Shown one piece after another: positions 42,991 through 51,140 of a stretch of DNA of 64,000 nt; positions within the stretch are counted from its first letter, which is position 1; each line of letters begins with the position of its first letter. The stretch covers positions 1-64,000 of the forward strand of contig CAJKHT010000001.1 of NCBI GenBank assembly GCA_905199755.1, written 5' to 3'. Below the pieces are notes generated by a model, which worked only from the letters and a program-made list of their open reading frames with translations, was not told where the DNA came from and searched no databases. A program made the translations under genes and the position numbers. The DNA is from an uncultured Eubacteriales bacterium. Lineage in GTDB: Bacteria > Bacillota > Clostridia > UBA1381.

Positions 42991-43509
42991 ATGAATCCTG
43001 CATATGTATATCTGCAAATTTACAGAATGTTTGACCGCTGCACACCGCTGCGCGTGGACTGCGGCGAATTATGCGGCAGTGCATGCTGCAAAGGCGATGA
43101 CTGCGGAATGTATCTTTTCCCCGGCGAAGAAGAGGTTTATAAGCTTCTGTCGCCAGAACGGATTTCTGTTGAAAAATCCGATTTTTCATACACCGACAAC
43201 GGAATAACGCATTATGTACCTCTGGCAATGTGCAGCGGCAACTGTGACAGATACGAACGTCCGCTGGCATGCCGCATTTTCCCTCTGACGCCGTATATTG
43301 ACGGCAGCGGACAGCTGACAGTTATAATCGATCCCCGTGCCAAACGGCTCTGCCCTCTTGCAAAGGCTTTTTACATAGAAGATTTTGAGCGGGAATTCTT
43401 CAAAAAAATTCACAATACTTTTCTGCTGTTAACAAAGAACCGCCGCATACGGTCATTTATGAGGGAATACAGCTTATATCTTGAAGAATTTATGCGATTT
43501 TACAAATAA
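42991..43509 (+). CDS. Cysteine-cluster protein of the YkgJ/FliB-like (CxxCxxCC) family
   Basis: 172 residues. The N-terminus holds DCGELCGSACCKGDDCGMYLFPGEE, a dense cysteine cluster of the zinc/iron-chelating type, and a second half-site CSGNCDRYERPLACRIFPLTPY. Proteins of this kind bind metal or Fe-S clusters, and some relatives methylate flagellin lysines, but the role of this clostridial subfamily is unknown to me. The C-terminus is helical. No Shine-Dalgarno is visible before the ATG at 42991 and an in-frame stop lies just upstream, so the start is set by the frame. Confidence 0.7.
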   Translation: MNPAYVYLQIYRMFDRCTPLRVDCGELCGSACCKGDDCGMYLFPGEEEVYKLLSPERISVEKSDFSYTDNGITHYVPLAMCSGNCDRYERPLACRIFPLTPYIDGSGQLTVIIDPRAKRLCPLAKAFYIEDFEREFFKKIHNTFLLLTKNRRIRSFMREYSLYLEEFMRFYK

Positions 43510-43536
43510 TTTTACATTAAATACAGGGGGTAAAAT

Positions 43537-45294
43537 ATGAACGAAGAAAACAATGCGCCGGATTTTGGGGCCGACGCTCCCACGATTGTAGGAAAGCAAG
43601 CGGAGGAAATCAAAGAAGCAGTTTCAGCGGCCGAGGACATGGATGCGACAAAAGTTCTGCCGAAGCTGCCGGAAATTAATCATGAAGAGGATTTACCGGA
43701 TGATGACGGAAACGAGGATGACTTTGATGATTTTTCCGGAGAACCCGAAGCGGCATCTGTTCAAAAATCCGAAACGGGAACAAAAACACAGGAGACAAAA
43801 AATGATGATTTTACAAATCCGCCACCCGAGACAATAAAAAAACATTTTTGGAAAAATACAGGAAAAATCCTTGCCGTAATCGGAGGTGTGGCAGCCGTAT
43901 CGGTTATTGCACTGTTTATTGTTGCATCGGTTAAAAATCCGTCAAATACCGTTGCCCGAAATGTGTGGGTAGGCGATTTGAATGCAGGCGGATTATCATA
44001 CGAAGATGTACTTGCGGCAATTGAAGCATCCGACTTAATGAGTGCAAAAAAAATCAAGCTTAAATGCAATGACAAATATTACGTATTTGACGGTGCGGAT
44101 GTAGGCTCTGCCGCCAATGCCGAAGAAACCGCGAAATCCGCATTTGATTACGGGAAATCGGGTAATTTTCTTAAAGACGGCTTTGACGGAATAAAGCTTC
44201 TTTTTTTCAAAAAAGTACTTCCGCCCACCTCCGAACTGAATACCGATATGCTCGCAGAAGTACTGCAGCGCTTCGGAACCGATATTTACGGGGAATTAAA
44301 GCAGCATTCCGTTGAATTTCCCGATAATACCGCGGCTGTTGTGACTCCGGGACATACAGGATTTGACGGTGATGTTTCAACGGCACTTAAGGAAGTTGAG
44401 GAGGCTTTTTCAAAAGCGCAGTATGACTGCATAAGCGTAACCTTGAAAAGCGCACCGCCCGATGATTTTACAATAGAAACCTTTGATAATATTTGTTACA
44501 AAGACCCTGTCGATGCATATTATGAGGTTAAAAATAATACGGTAAATATCATTCCCGAACAGAACGGACGGTATATCAAAAAAGAGGAAGCCGCGGCATA
44601 TCTTCCTCTGATTAAGGAGGGCGGCGAAGCTGTCAGCGTACCCGTGTATCCGGCATATGCGGATATTACCGCCGAAATGTTAAAAGAAAAGCTTTTTGCG
44701 GATACACTCGGTTCGTATTCAACATATTACGGTTCTTCAAATTCAAACCGCCGTGCAAATGTTGCACGCGCAGCAAGCCTTATGAACGGTAAAGTACTTG
44801 CTCCGGGTGAAGTATTTTCATTTAATGACACCGTAGGTCCCAGAACTGTCGGAAACGGTTTTTATACCGCCAAAGAGTATGTCAACGGCGAAAGCGTGGA
44901 CGGCATAGGCGGCGGCACGTGTCAGGTAAGTACTACGCTTTATTCCGCGGTACTCTATGCGGACATGGGAATTGTACAGCGTGAAAATCATATGATGACA
45001 ATTGGCTACGCACCGCTCGGTCAGGATGCTACGGTAGCATACGGCAGTGTTGATTTTAAATTTAAAAATACCAGTGATGCACCAATTAAGCTTGTTACGC
45101 GCGCGGACGGTTCAAATATCACTGTTTCGGTCATCGGTACCGCATGGAATCCAGCACGCGAGGTCAAGCTGTTCCACACCACCTCACAGTCGGGAGAAAA
45201 TACTGTAGTTCAATCGGTAAGAAAGGTCTATTCAAACAATGAGCTTATCTCTACCGACAAGCTCGGAACAAGCGTATATAAACCTCACAAATAA
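43537..45294 (+). CDS. VanW family protein with peptidoglycan-binding-like domain
   Basis: 585 residues: a very acidic cytosolic tail (1-105), one membrane segment (about 109-131), an extracellular PG_binding_4 / YoaR-like region (about 145-390), and a C-terminal VanW domain (about 400-540) with GKVLAPGEVFSFNDTVGPRT and DGIGGGTCQVSTTLYSAVL. VanW domains accompany cell-wall and vancomycin-resistance genes, but their activity is not established. No van genes are nearby, so a wall-associated housekeeping role is more likely. A weak AGGGGG site lies upstream. Confidence 0.88.
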   Translation: MNEENNAPDFGADAPTIVGKQAEEIKEAVSAAEDMDATKVLPKLPEINHEEDLPDDDGNEDDFDDFSGEPEAASVQKSETGTKTQETKNDDFTNPPPETIKKHFWKNTGKILAVIGGVAAVSVIALFIVASVKNPSNTVARNVWVGDLNAGGLSYEDVLAAIEASDLMSAKKIKLKCNDKYYVFDGADVGSAANAEETAKSAFDYGKSGNFLKDGFDGIKLLFFKKVLPPTSELNTDMLAEVLQRFGTDIYGELKQHSVEFPDNTAAVVTPGHTGFDGDVSTALKEVEEAFSKAQYDCISVTLKSAPPDDFTIETFDNICYKDPVDAYYEVKNNTVNIIPEQNGRYIKKEEAAAYLPLIKEGGEAVSVPVYPAYADITAEMLKEKLFADTLGSYSTYYGSSNSNRRANVARAASLMNGKVLAPGEVFSFNDTVGPRTVGNGFYTAKEYVNGESVDGIGGGTCQVSTTLYSAVLYADMGIVQRENHMMTIGYAPLGQDATVAYGSVDFKFKNTSDAPIKLVTRADGSNITVSVIGTAWNPAREVKLFHTTSQSGENTVVQSVRKVYSNNELISTDKLGTSVYKPHK

Positions 45295-45302
45295 TATATC
45301 AT

Positions 45303-45335
45303 AAAAAGCTGCTTCATCAAACGGGCGGCTTTTTA
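45303..45335 (+). terminator. Terminator after the VanW gene
   Basis: Stem AAAAAGCTGC/GCGGCTTTTT with one G-T pair and a 10-12-nt loop, ending in TTTTT. Confidence 0.8.
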
Positions 45336-45355
45336 TATGTTTTTGCTTTTATCTA

Positions 45356-45383
45356 TTGACTTTTTCTTATTAACGGGTATAAT
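45356..45383 (+). promoter_or_regulatory. Promoter of the MATE exporter
   Basis: -35 TTGACT (45356-45361), 16-bp spacer, -10 TATAAT (45378-45383). Confidence 0.7.
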
Positions 45384-45438
45384 AGTATAAGCTGAGAAAT
45401 TTATCATTGCCGTATACGCGGCGGAACGGAGGAATGAA

Positions 45439-46827
45439 ATGCAAAATAAATCATACGAAATAGATATGTGCCACGGTCCTTTGCCGAAAAAGCTTATACT
45501 TTTTTCGCTGCCGCTTATGCTTTCGGGAATGCTACAGCTGCTTTTCAATGCCGCAGATGTAATTGTAGTCGGAAGATTTGCTGGCAGTGAAGCTTTGGCA
45601 GCCGTTGGCTCTACGGGCTCTCTTATAACATTGATAACAAATTTATTTATAGGGCTTTCAGTCGGCGCAAATGTCATTGTTGCACATGCATTCGGAACAA
45701 AAAACTATAAGAGCATATCGGAAATTGTCCACACTGCTATGCTGCTGAGCTTTGTAAGCGGTATTTTCCTTGCTGTTATAGGTGTTTTTATCGCAAGATT
45801 TGCACTTGAACTTATGAGTTCGCCTGAGGATGTAATTGATTTGTCCGCATTGTATCTGAAAATATATTTCATGGGCATGCCGGCAACACTCGTTTATAAC
45901 TTCGGAAGCGCTATACTCCGCGCCGAGGGTGATACACGCCGTCCCCTTTACATACTCTGTCTTGCAGGAATAGTAAATGTAATATTAAATCTGTTCTTTG
46001 TAATAGTATGCAATCTGTCGGTTGCCGGAGTTGCTATTGCAACAGTCACCTCGCAGGTGATTTCCGCCATATTGATTGTACGCTGTCTTATGACCGAAAA
46101 AAGCAGTGTAAAGCTTGATTTAAGGCGTCTTAAAATTCACAAAAACAGACTTATTCAAATATTGAAAGTCGGATTGCCGGCAGGCTTGCAGGGTATAGTA
46201 TTTTCACTTTCGAATATAGTCATGCAGTCCGCAATAAATTCATTCGGTTCCGATACCATGGCAGGAAATGCGGCAGCGGCAAGTATTGAGGGATTTATTT
46301 ATGTTGCCATGAACTCATTTTTTCATACATCGCTCACCTTTACGGGACAGAATTACGGTGCAGGTCAATACAAGCGTGTATTTAAAGTCTTTTTGATGTG
46401 CATAGCCTTTGTCACGGTAACAGGTCTCAGTCTGGGACTTATTGCATTGACTTTCGGTCATACGCTGCTCGGCATATATTCTCAAAAACCCAGCGTAATC
46501 AGCCAGGGACTTATTCGTATGAAATACATATGTCCGTTATACTTTCTGTGCGGAACAATGGATGCGGCGGTCGGCAGTATGCGAGGTCTCGGACGCTCTA
46601 TGCTCCCGACAATTACATCACTTCTCGGTGCATGCGTTTTCAGAATGATATGGATTTTTACAATATTCAGCAATCATCACACACTGAATTGCCTTTATGT
46701 AATCTATCCTCTAAGCTGGGGTGTAACTTTCGGCGCAAATCTGCTTTGCTTCATGGTGATATACAGAAAACTTATAAAACAGGCAATAAGCTCAATGCAT
46801 CACGGCAAGACCGCAGCAGCAAAATAA
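45439..46827 (+). CDS. MATE family efflux transporter
   Basis: Cation-coupled multidrug or metabolite exporter of the polysaccharide-lipid/MATE superfamily. 462 residues with about 12 membrane segments in two six-helix halves. N-terminal motif PLPKKLILFSLPLMLSGMLQLLFNAADVIVVGRFAGSEALAAVG is typical of the DinF/NorM-like clostridial branch. The second half begins near QILKVGLPAGLQGIVFSLSNIV. GGAGG precedes the ATG. Substrate unknown. Confidence 0.92.
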   Translation: MQNKSYEIDMCHGPLPKKLILFSLPLMLSGMLQLLFNAADVIVVGRFAGSEALAAVGSTGSLITLITNLFIGLSVGANVIVAHAFGTKNYKSISEIVHTAMLLSFVSGIFLAVIGVFIARFALELMSSPEDVIDLSALYLKIYFMGMPATLVYNFGSAILRAEGDTRRPLYILCLAGIVNVILNLFFVIVCNLSVAGVAIATVTSQVISAILIVRCLMTEKSSVKLDLRRLKIHKNRLIQILKVGLPAGLQGIVFSLSNIVMQSAINSFGSDTMAGNAAAASIEGFIYVAMNSFFHTSLTFTGQNYGAGQYKRVFKVFLMCIAFVTVTGLSLGLIALTFGHTLLGIYSQKPSVISQGLIRMKYICPLYFLCGTMDAAVGSMRGLGRSMLPTITSLLGACVFRMIWIFTIFSNHHTLNCLYVIYPLSWGVTFGANLLCFMVIYRKLIKQAISSMHHGKTAAAK

Positions 46828-46857
46828 TGCCACCAAATTCCAAAAAATAAATTACAT

Positions 46858-46913
46858 AAAACTCCTTTTATTGCAAACACTAACTATGTACAAAATTTAA
46901 AAGGAGTTTTTTT
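46858..46913 (+). terminator. Hairpin between the MATE gene and spoVT, overlapping the spoVT RBS
   Basis: 12-bp perfect arms AAAACTCCTTTT (46858-46869) and AAAAGGAGTTTT (46899-46910) with a 29-nt loop, followed by T residues. It can terminate the MATE transcript, but the right arm contains the only GGAG before spoVT. Confidence 0.65.
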
Positions 46914-46918
46914 CTATT

Positions 46919-47455
46919 ATGAAAGCAACAGGAATAGTAAGAAGAATAGATGATTTGGGGCGAGTTGTTATTCCGAAAGAAATAAGAAGAACAATGCGCA
47001 TTCGCGAAGGAGATCCGCTTGAAATTTACACCGAAAAAGACGGCGAAGTAATTTTCAAAAAATACTCTCCCATAGGTGAGCTTGGTGATTTTGCTGCAAA
47101 TTACGCAGATACTCTTGCACAGGCAAGCGGTCACGGAGCATGCATAACAGACCGTGACAGCGTTATTGCGGTTGCGGGTGTTCCGAAAAAAGAGCTGATC
47201 GAAAAGCCGGTCTCGGCAGAGCTTGAAAATGTTATGAACGACAAAATAAGTGTTACGTATGAATCGGGTAAAATAATTCACGTAGCAGACGGCAATGATA
47301 AATATAATGCCGGAGTAGTTGTTCCTATTGTTTCCGAGGGTGATACAATCGGTTCCGTGCTCTTTATCATGAAGGACGGAGAACGTCCGTCAGAGGTCGA
47401 AAGCAAGCTTGCGGAATCTGCCGCAGGATTTTTGGGCAGGCACATGGAGGGTTAA
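46919..47455 (+). CDS. spoVT: Stage V sporulation protein T
   Basis: Forespore transcription factor that tunes sigma-G genes. 178 residues. An AbrB-like swapped-hairpin DNA-binding domain at 1-50 (MKATGIVRRIDDLGRVVIPKEIRRTMRIREGD) and a GAF-like C-terminal domain (about 55-178). Length and N-terminus match SpoVT rather than AbrB or Abh. The GGAG lies in the arm of an upstream hairpin, 12 nt from the ATG. In many Firmicutes a polysaccharide/MATE-type exporter sits near spoVT, as here. Confidence 0.95.
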   Translation: MKATGIVRRIDDLGRVVIPKEIRRTMRIREGDPLEIYTEKDGEVIFKKYSPIGELGDFAANYADTLAQASGHGACITDRDSVIAVAGVPKKELIEKPVSAELENVMNDKISVTYESGKIIHVADGNDKYNAGVVVPIVSEGDTIGSVLFIMKDGERPSEVESKLAESAAGFLGRHMEG

Positions 47456-47510
47456 GCTTGGTTTTCAGCAAAAAAACAGACCTCACGGTCAAGGTACGAT
47501 GTTCATGAGA

Positions 47511-47557
47511 AAATAAAATTCCGCAGGATTGAAAAAAAGTCTTGCGGAATTTTATTT
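47511..47557. terminator. Bidirectional terminator between spoVT and ruvC
   Basis: Stem AAATAAAATTCCGCA/TGCGGAATTTTATTT (47511-47525 and 47543-47557) plus two more pairs, 13-nt loop. A/T arms give U-tracts on both strands, suiting the convergent genes. Confidence 0.9.
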
Positions 47558-47565
47558 ATCGGGTA

Positions 47566-48069
47566 TTATTTAACGCCGTTTAAACCCAACATATTATTCA
47601 TTTTATTTGAATGTGCATGGCATATTGCCAAAGCAAGCGCGTCTGCCGCATCATCGGGTTTCGGAATTGCATTAAGCCCCAGAATCATCTTCACCATCTG
47701 CTGTATCTGCTGCTTCTGAGCACGTCCGTATCCTGTAACACTTTGCTTTACCTGCAGCGGTGTGTATTCACTTATCGGTATATTATGATTTGCCGCCGCC
47801 ACAAGAAGTACTCCCCTCGCCTGCGCCACATTTATAGCGGTTTTCTGGTTTGAATTAAAAAACAATTCCTCAATTGATATGCAGTCGGGCTTGTATTTTT
47901 CTATGTAAAGCTCCATTTCATCATATATTTTTTTCAGTCTTGCAACGGTATTCATTCCTGCAGGGGTTGTTATTGCGTTATATTCCAAAGTTCTGAATTT
48001 ATTACCGACATACTCCACAACGCCTATACCCACAATAGCATATCCCGGATCTATTCCTATAATAATCAT
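47566..48069 (-). CDS. ruvC: Holliday junction resolvase RuvC
   Basis: Endonuclease cutting four-way junctions in recombination repair. 167 residues. Acidic active-site residues: Asp7 in GIDPGYAIVG, Glu in SIEELFFNSNQKTA, and the D..D pair in KPDDAADALALAICH. The ruvAB genes are not adjacent. Its ATG overlaps the stop of the upstream membrane-protein gene by 1 nt (TAATG), so translation is coupled. Last gene of the AI-2E family operon. Confidence 0.96.
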   Translation of the reverse strand: MIIIGIDPGYAIVGIGVVEYVGNKFRTLEYNAITTPAGMNTVARLKKIYDEMELYIEKYKPDCISIEELFFNSNQKTAINVAQARGVLLVAAANHNIPISEYTPLQVKQSVTGYGRAQKQQIQQMVKMILGLNAIPKPDDAADALALAICHAHSNKMNNMLGLNGVK

Positions 48070-48644
48070 TATTTCTTGCTGTCCTTTTTAACATATACAA
48101 AGGATAAGAGCTTATCCGATATATAAAACTTTTTGCATGATGCAATATAGCCGAGCGTTGTAGCGGCAATCGGAGTAATGAGCATAATTGCAAGACCGTA
48201 CCAGGGCACTTCACCGCCGGCATCGCCCAGAAATCCGAAAAACGGAAAATTCCAGAACAAAAATACTGCATTTAATGCAATTGCCTGCCAGCTTTGCAGT
48301 ACTCCGTCACTGCTGAAATTCGCCCACACAAGCTTGTAGCATATAAACAATATAAGCGTTATGCATGCAATCATAACCCCGAATAATACCCCTTTGCGGT
48401 AATCGGGCTTAAGCGGTGTGTAGGATTTATTATCATGAGCCGCTGCATTCCCCGCCGCCGAGTACATCATAGAAAAATACACCAGCGAAAATACAATTCC
48501 GGCAATGATTTTCAGAAGTGTTTTTTCAAACATGAAACTGAATGCCAGAAGCTGCAATACCGCAGCAATAAAAACCGCCGCCAAATGATTCAGCAGCATG
48601 TGTCTGTATTGATAACCTACCGTAATTTTTGATTTATCTTTCAT
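48069..48644 (-). CDS. Predicted membrane protein of unknown function
   Basis: 191 residues from the ATG at 48644, which has GGAGAGAATT upstream. The longer frame starts inside that Shine-Dalgarno. About five hydrophobic segments (roughly residues 15-38, 42-62, 86-108, 120-143, 147-168) with a basic C-terminus. I do not recognise a family. It lies between the flavoprotein gene and ruvC and is translationally coupled to ruvC. Confidence 0.75.
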   Translation of the reverse strand: MKDKSKITVGYQYRHMLLNHLAAVFIAAVLQLLAFSFMFEKTLLKIIAGIVFSLVYFSMMYSAAGNAAAHDNKSYTPLKPDYRKGVLFGVMIACITLILFICYKLVWANFSSDGVLQSWQAIALNAVFLFWNFPFFGFLGDAGGEVPWYGLAIMLITPIAATTLGYIASCKKFYISDKLLSFVYVKKDSKK

Positions 48645-48680
48645 AATTCTCTCCATTCTGCCGCGTGTCTGCGGCTCATT

Positions 48681-49874
48681 TTAAAAGCTGCCCGCTTCAA
48701 TTCCTGCAATATACCCCGATGACCATGCCCACTGCAGATTATATCCTCCGCAGTCACCATCAATATCCAGTACCTCACCGCAAGCATAAAGTCCTTTGTG
48801 TATTTTTGATTCCATAGTATCCGGATTGAATTCCGATGTATCCGCTCCGCCCTTTGTCACCTGTGCATTATTCCACGACATAGTCCCCGTTATGTCAAAG
48901 CGCCATGATTTGATTATCCCGGCTGCCGCATCTATTTCGGAACTATCGAGAGAGGCTGCCGTTCGTGAGAGCGGTGCGGCATTTATGACTTTTAATATTG
49001 CCTGTCCGATGCGTTTATTTAACATTCCCGTAAAAAATTCTTCAAGAGGGCGTTTGGGAAACATCGCCGTTCTGGCATATAAAATATTCTCGACTTCCTC
49101 TTTTGAGTATTCGGGCATTATATCCAGTACGGCATATCGGTTATCATCAAGCCGTGAACTTAATGTAAAAACCGGCGGACCCGAAAGCCCGTATTCGGTA
49201 AATAAAATTTCTCCGTCATCTGAATTTTCTCCGATTGTTAGTCTGCCGTTTACTTTGATTCCCTTAAGCTTTCTGACGATTTCCGTGTTTGTTTTTATCT
49301 GAACCAAAGATGGCTTGAGCTTTGTTATTCTGTGTCCGAGTGCTTTCAATAATGAATAGCCTCCGCCGTTTGAGCCTAAGCTTGGTGAGGCACAGCCACC
49401 GCAGGCAATAATAACCTTATCGGCATATCCGCGTTCGTTTTTATACGAAACTATTTCAAAGCCGTTTGCCGTTTTATTAACTTTGCATACTTCAAATTTA
49501 TTTCTCACCGCTACACCGTCCTCAGCTATACGCATACGCAAAACGTCAAGCACTGCCGATGCACGGTCGCAGTACGGGTATACTTTCCCTCGTTCCTCTG
49601 CTTTATATACAATACCGAGTTCCCCGAAAAATTCAAGTGTTTCCTTTACCCAAAAGCGCTTAACGGCACCTTTCACAAAATCCCTGTGTTCACCGTAATA
49701 ATTGTCGGCACAGGCATTTATATTTGTCAGATTGCAGCGCCCGTTTCCGGTAGCAAGAATTTTTCTTCCGACTCTTTCGCTGCTTTCATATATTGTTACG
49801 GAAGCACCGCTTTTTCGTGCGGCAACAGCTGCCGCAAGTCCCGAAGCACCGCCGCCGATTACTGCGATTTCCAT
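48681..49874 (-). CDS. HI0933/YhiN-family FAD-dependent oxidoreductase
   Basis: 397 residues. N-terminal FAD-binding Rossmann motif GGGASGLAAAVAARKSG (7-23), second signature GNGRCNLTN, ACGGCASPSLGSNGGGY in the middle, and the C-terminal family motif TKGGADTSEFNPDTMESKIHKGLYACGEVLDIDGDCGGYNLQWAWSSG. The family includes aminoacetone oxidase-like and dehydrosqualene-desaturase-like flavoproteins of uncertain substrate. It starts 2 nt after the AI-2E family gene. Confidence 0.9.
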   Translation of the reverse strand: MEIAVIGGGASGLAAAVAARKSGASVTIYESSERVGRKILATGNGRCNLTNINACADNYYGEHRDFVKGAVKRFWVKETLEFFGELGIVYKAEERGKVYPYCDRASAVLDVLRMRIAEDGVAVRNKFEVCKVNKTANGFEIVSYKNERGYADKVIIACGGCASPSLGSNGGGYSLLKALGHRITKLKPSLVQIKTNTEIVRKLKGIKVNGRLTIGENSDDGEILFTEYGLSGPPVFTLSSRLDDNRYAVLDIMPEYSKEEVENILYARTAMFPKRPLEEFFTGMLNKRIGQAILKVINAAPLSRTAASLDSSEIDAAAGIIKSWRFDITGTMSWNNAQVTKGGADTSEFNPDTMESKIHKGLYACGEVLDIDGDCGGYNLQWAWSSGYIAGIEAGSF

Positions 49875-49876
49875 TT

Positions 49877-51025
49877 TCAGTCCCTTACCTCCGGTTCTGC
49901 TTTCTTTTTCTTTCTTGCTTCATACTCGGCAATGCCGTCGGCAGCCACTGTCTGCAAAACCGCCGCCACCGGCACGGATAATAACATTCCCAAAAATCCG
50001 AACAGACTTCCTCCGACGGTTACCGCAACAATTATCCACAGCGGACGCATATCAAGCGACATACCCATAATTTTGGGAGCCATGATATTTCCGTCAATCT
50101 GCTGCATAATAAGCAGCGTAACCGTTGTCCATACCGTTTTCCAGATGCCCCCTGTCAGCAGAATAATAATCTCCGCTATCACAACCGAAATAATAGAACC
50201 GAAATACGGTATCATATCCATTGCGCCTATAAAAAGCCCCAGAACAACCGCATACTTAACTTTCATTATCGAAAGTGCTATCGTACATGCAATTGCCATA
50301 ATAATACTGCACATCAGTCGGCAATAAATATAACTTGTAAAAATTTCATTTGCGCGGTGTGCATACCGGCATATATTGTCCGCCGTTTCTTTTTTGAAAA
50401 ATATTCGTATTATTCTTATAAGTGCGTTTGTTATTCTTTCCTTATCAAGCAGCATATATATTGACGCTATCAAAGCTATGACCGCCGAAAAAATTCCCGT
50501 TGTCATATGGAATACGCTTTGCGCGTATTTTCCGATTTCATCGGGGTTTATTTTTCCGATAAAAGCATTTATTGTAGCTGATGCATCTATCGTTTCAGCT
50601 TCAAGCAAGCCAAATCTTTTTACAATTTCAAGATTTTCAATGCGATTTATAATCTCACTTGCATAATTAGGCAGATTTAATGATAATTCCACAATGTTTC
50701 TGTACAGTGCAGGTACAAACTTCATTATTATAAGTCCTGCCGCAGCAAGAGCCATAAGATATATAACAAGTATGCTTATGCCGCGGGCACGTTTTCTTAT
50801 AAAATCAACCTTAACCTTTTTTAAAAGCTCCGCTATCTTTTTTGCCGGCAAATTAAGCAGATATGCAATAACAAATCCCCAGAAAAACGGCTTGAATGCA
50901 TTTAAAACCACACCTATTGCCTTACCTATATTCCCTATATTATCAAATGTTTTGTATACTGCAATTACCGCTATACAAAATATAAATGCAACAATCCATT
51001 TGTAATAATCCTTTAATCTTTTCAC
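49877..51025 (-). CDS. AI-2E transporter family membrane protein
   Basis: 382 residues with about seven to eight membrane segments. N-terminal FKPFFWGFVIAYLLNLPAKKIAEL and C-terminal AMDMIPYFGSIISVVIAEIIILLTGGIWKTV are typical of the AI-2E/PerM/YtvI family. Members include Na+/H+ antiporters and sporulation proteins (YtvI), and most have no known substrate, so autoinducer transport should not be assumed. GTG start at 51025 with GGAGG 8 nt upstream. First gene of a four-gene operon with a consensus promoter. Confidence 0.87.
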   Translation of the reverse strand: MKRLKDYYKWIVAFIFCIAVIAVYKTFDNIGNIGKAIGVVLNAFKPFFWGFVIAYLLNLPAKKIAELLKKVKVDFIRKRARGISILVIYLMALAAAGLIIMKFVPALYRNIVELSLNLPNYASEIINRIENLEIVKRFGLLEAETIDASATINAFIGKINPDEIGKYAQSVFHMTTGIFSAVIALIASIYMLLDKERITNALIRIIRIFFKKETADNICRYAHRANEIFTSYIYCRLMCSIIMAIACTIALSIMKVKYAVVLGLFIGAMDMIPYFGSIISVVIAEIIILLTGGIWKTVWTTVTLLIMQQIDGNIMAPKIMGMSLDMRPLWIIVAVTVGGSLFGFLGMLLSVPVAAVLQTVAADGIAEYEARKKKKAEPEVRD

Positions 51026-51053
51026 AAGCGTTCCTCCGTGTAATGATATTTAC

Positions 51054-51092
51054 ATTATACAGCAAATGGGGGTGTATGTCAAACACCCCCAT
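51054..51092 (-). promoter_or_regulatory. Consensus promoter with an embedded perfect inverted repeat
   Basis: Minus strand: -35 TTGACA (51077-51082), 17-bp spacer, -10 TATAAT (51054-51059), all twelve bases consensus. A perfect 10-bp inverted repeat ATGGGGGTGT/ACACCCCCAT (51066-51075, 51083-51092) frames the -35, which lies in its 7-nt loop. It may be an operator, the terminator of the upstream SLH gene, or both. Confidence 0.8.
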
Positions 51093-51140
51093 ATAAGACA
51101 GCCAAGACTTCCGTCCCGGTCTGCCGTTTATAATTCAAGC

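Noticed and set aside
43537..45294. Vancomycin resistance determinant (VanW)
   Set aside because: No vanH/A/X, vanS/R or D-Ala-D-Lac ligase is nearby; the protein has the common YoaR-like architecture.
49877..51025. Autoinducer-2 export as the function of the AI-2E family protein
   Set aside because: The family name does not establish the substrate; antiporter and sporulation roles are known for members and nothing here favours AI-2.
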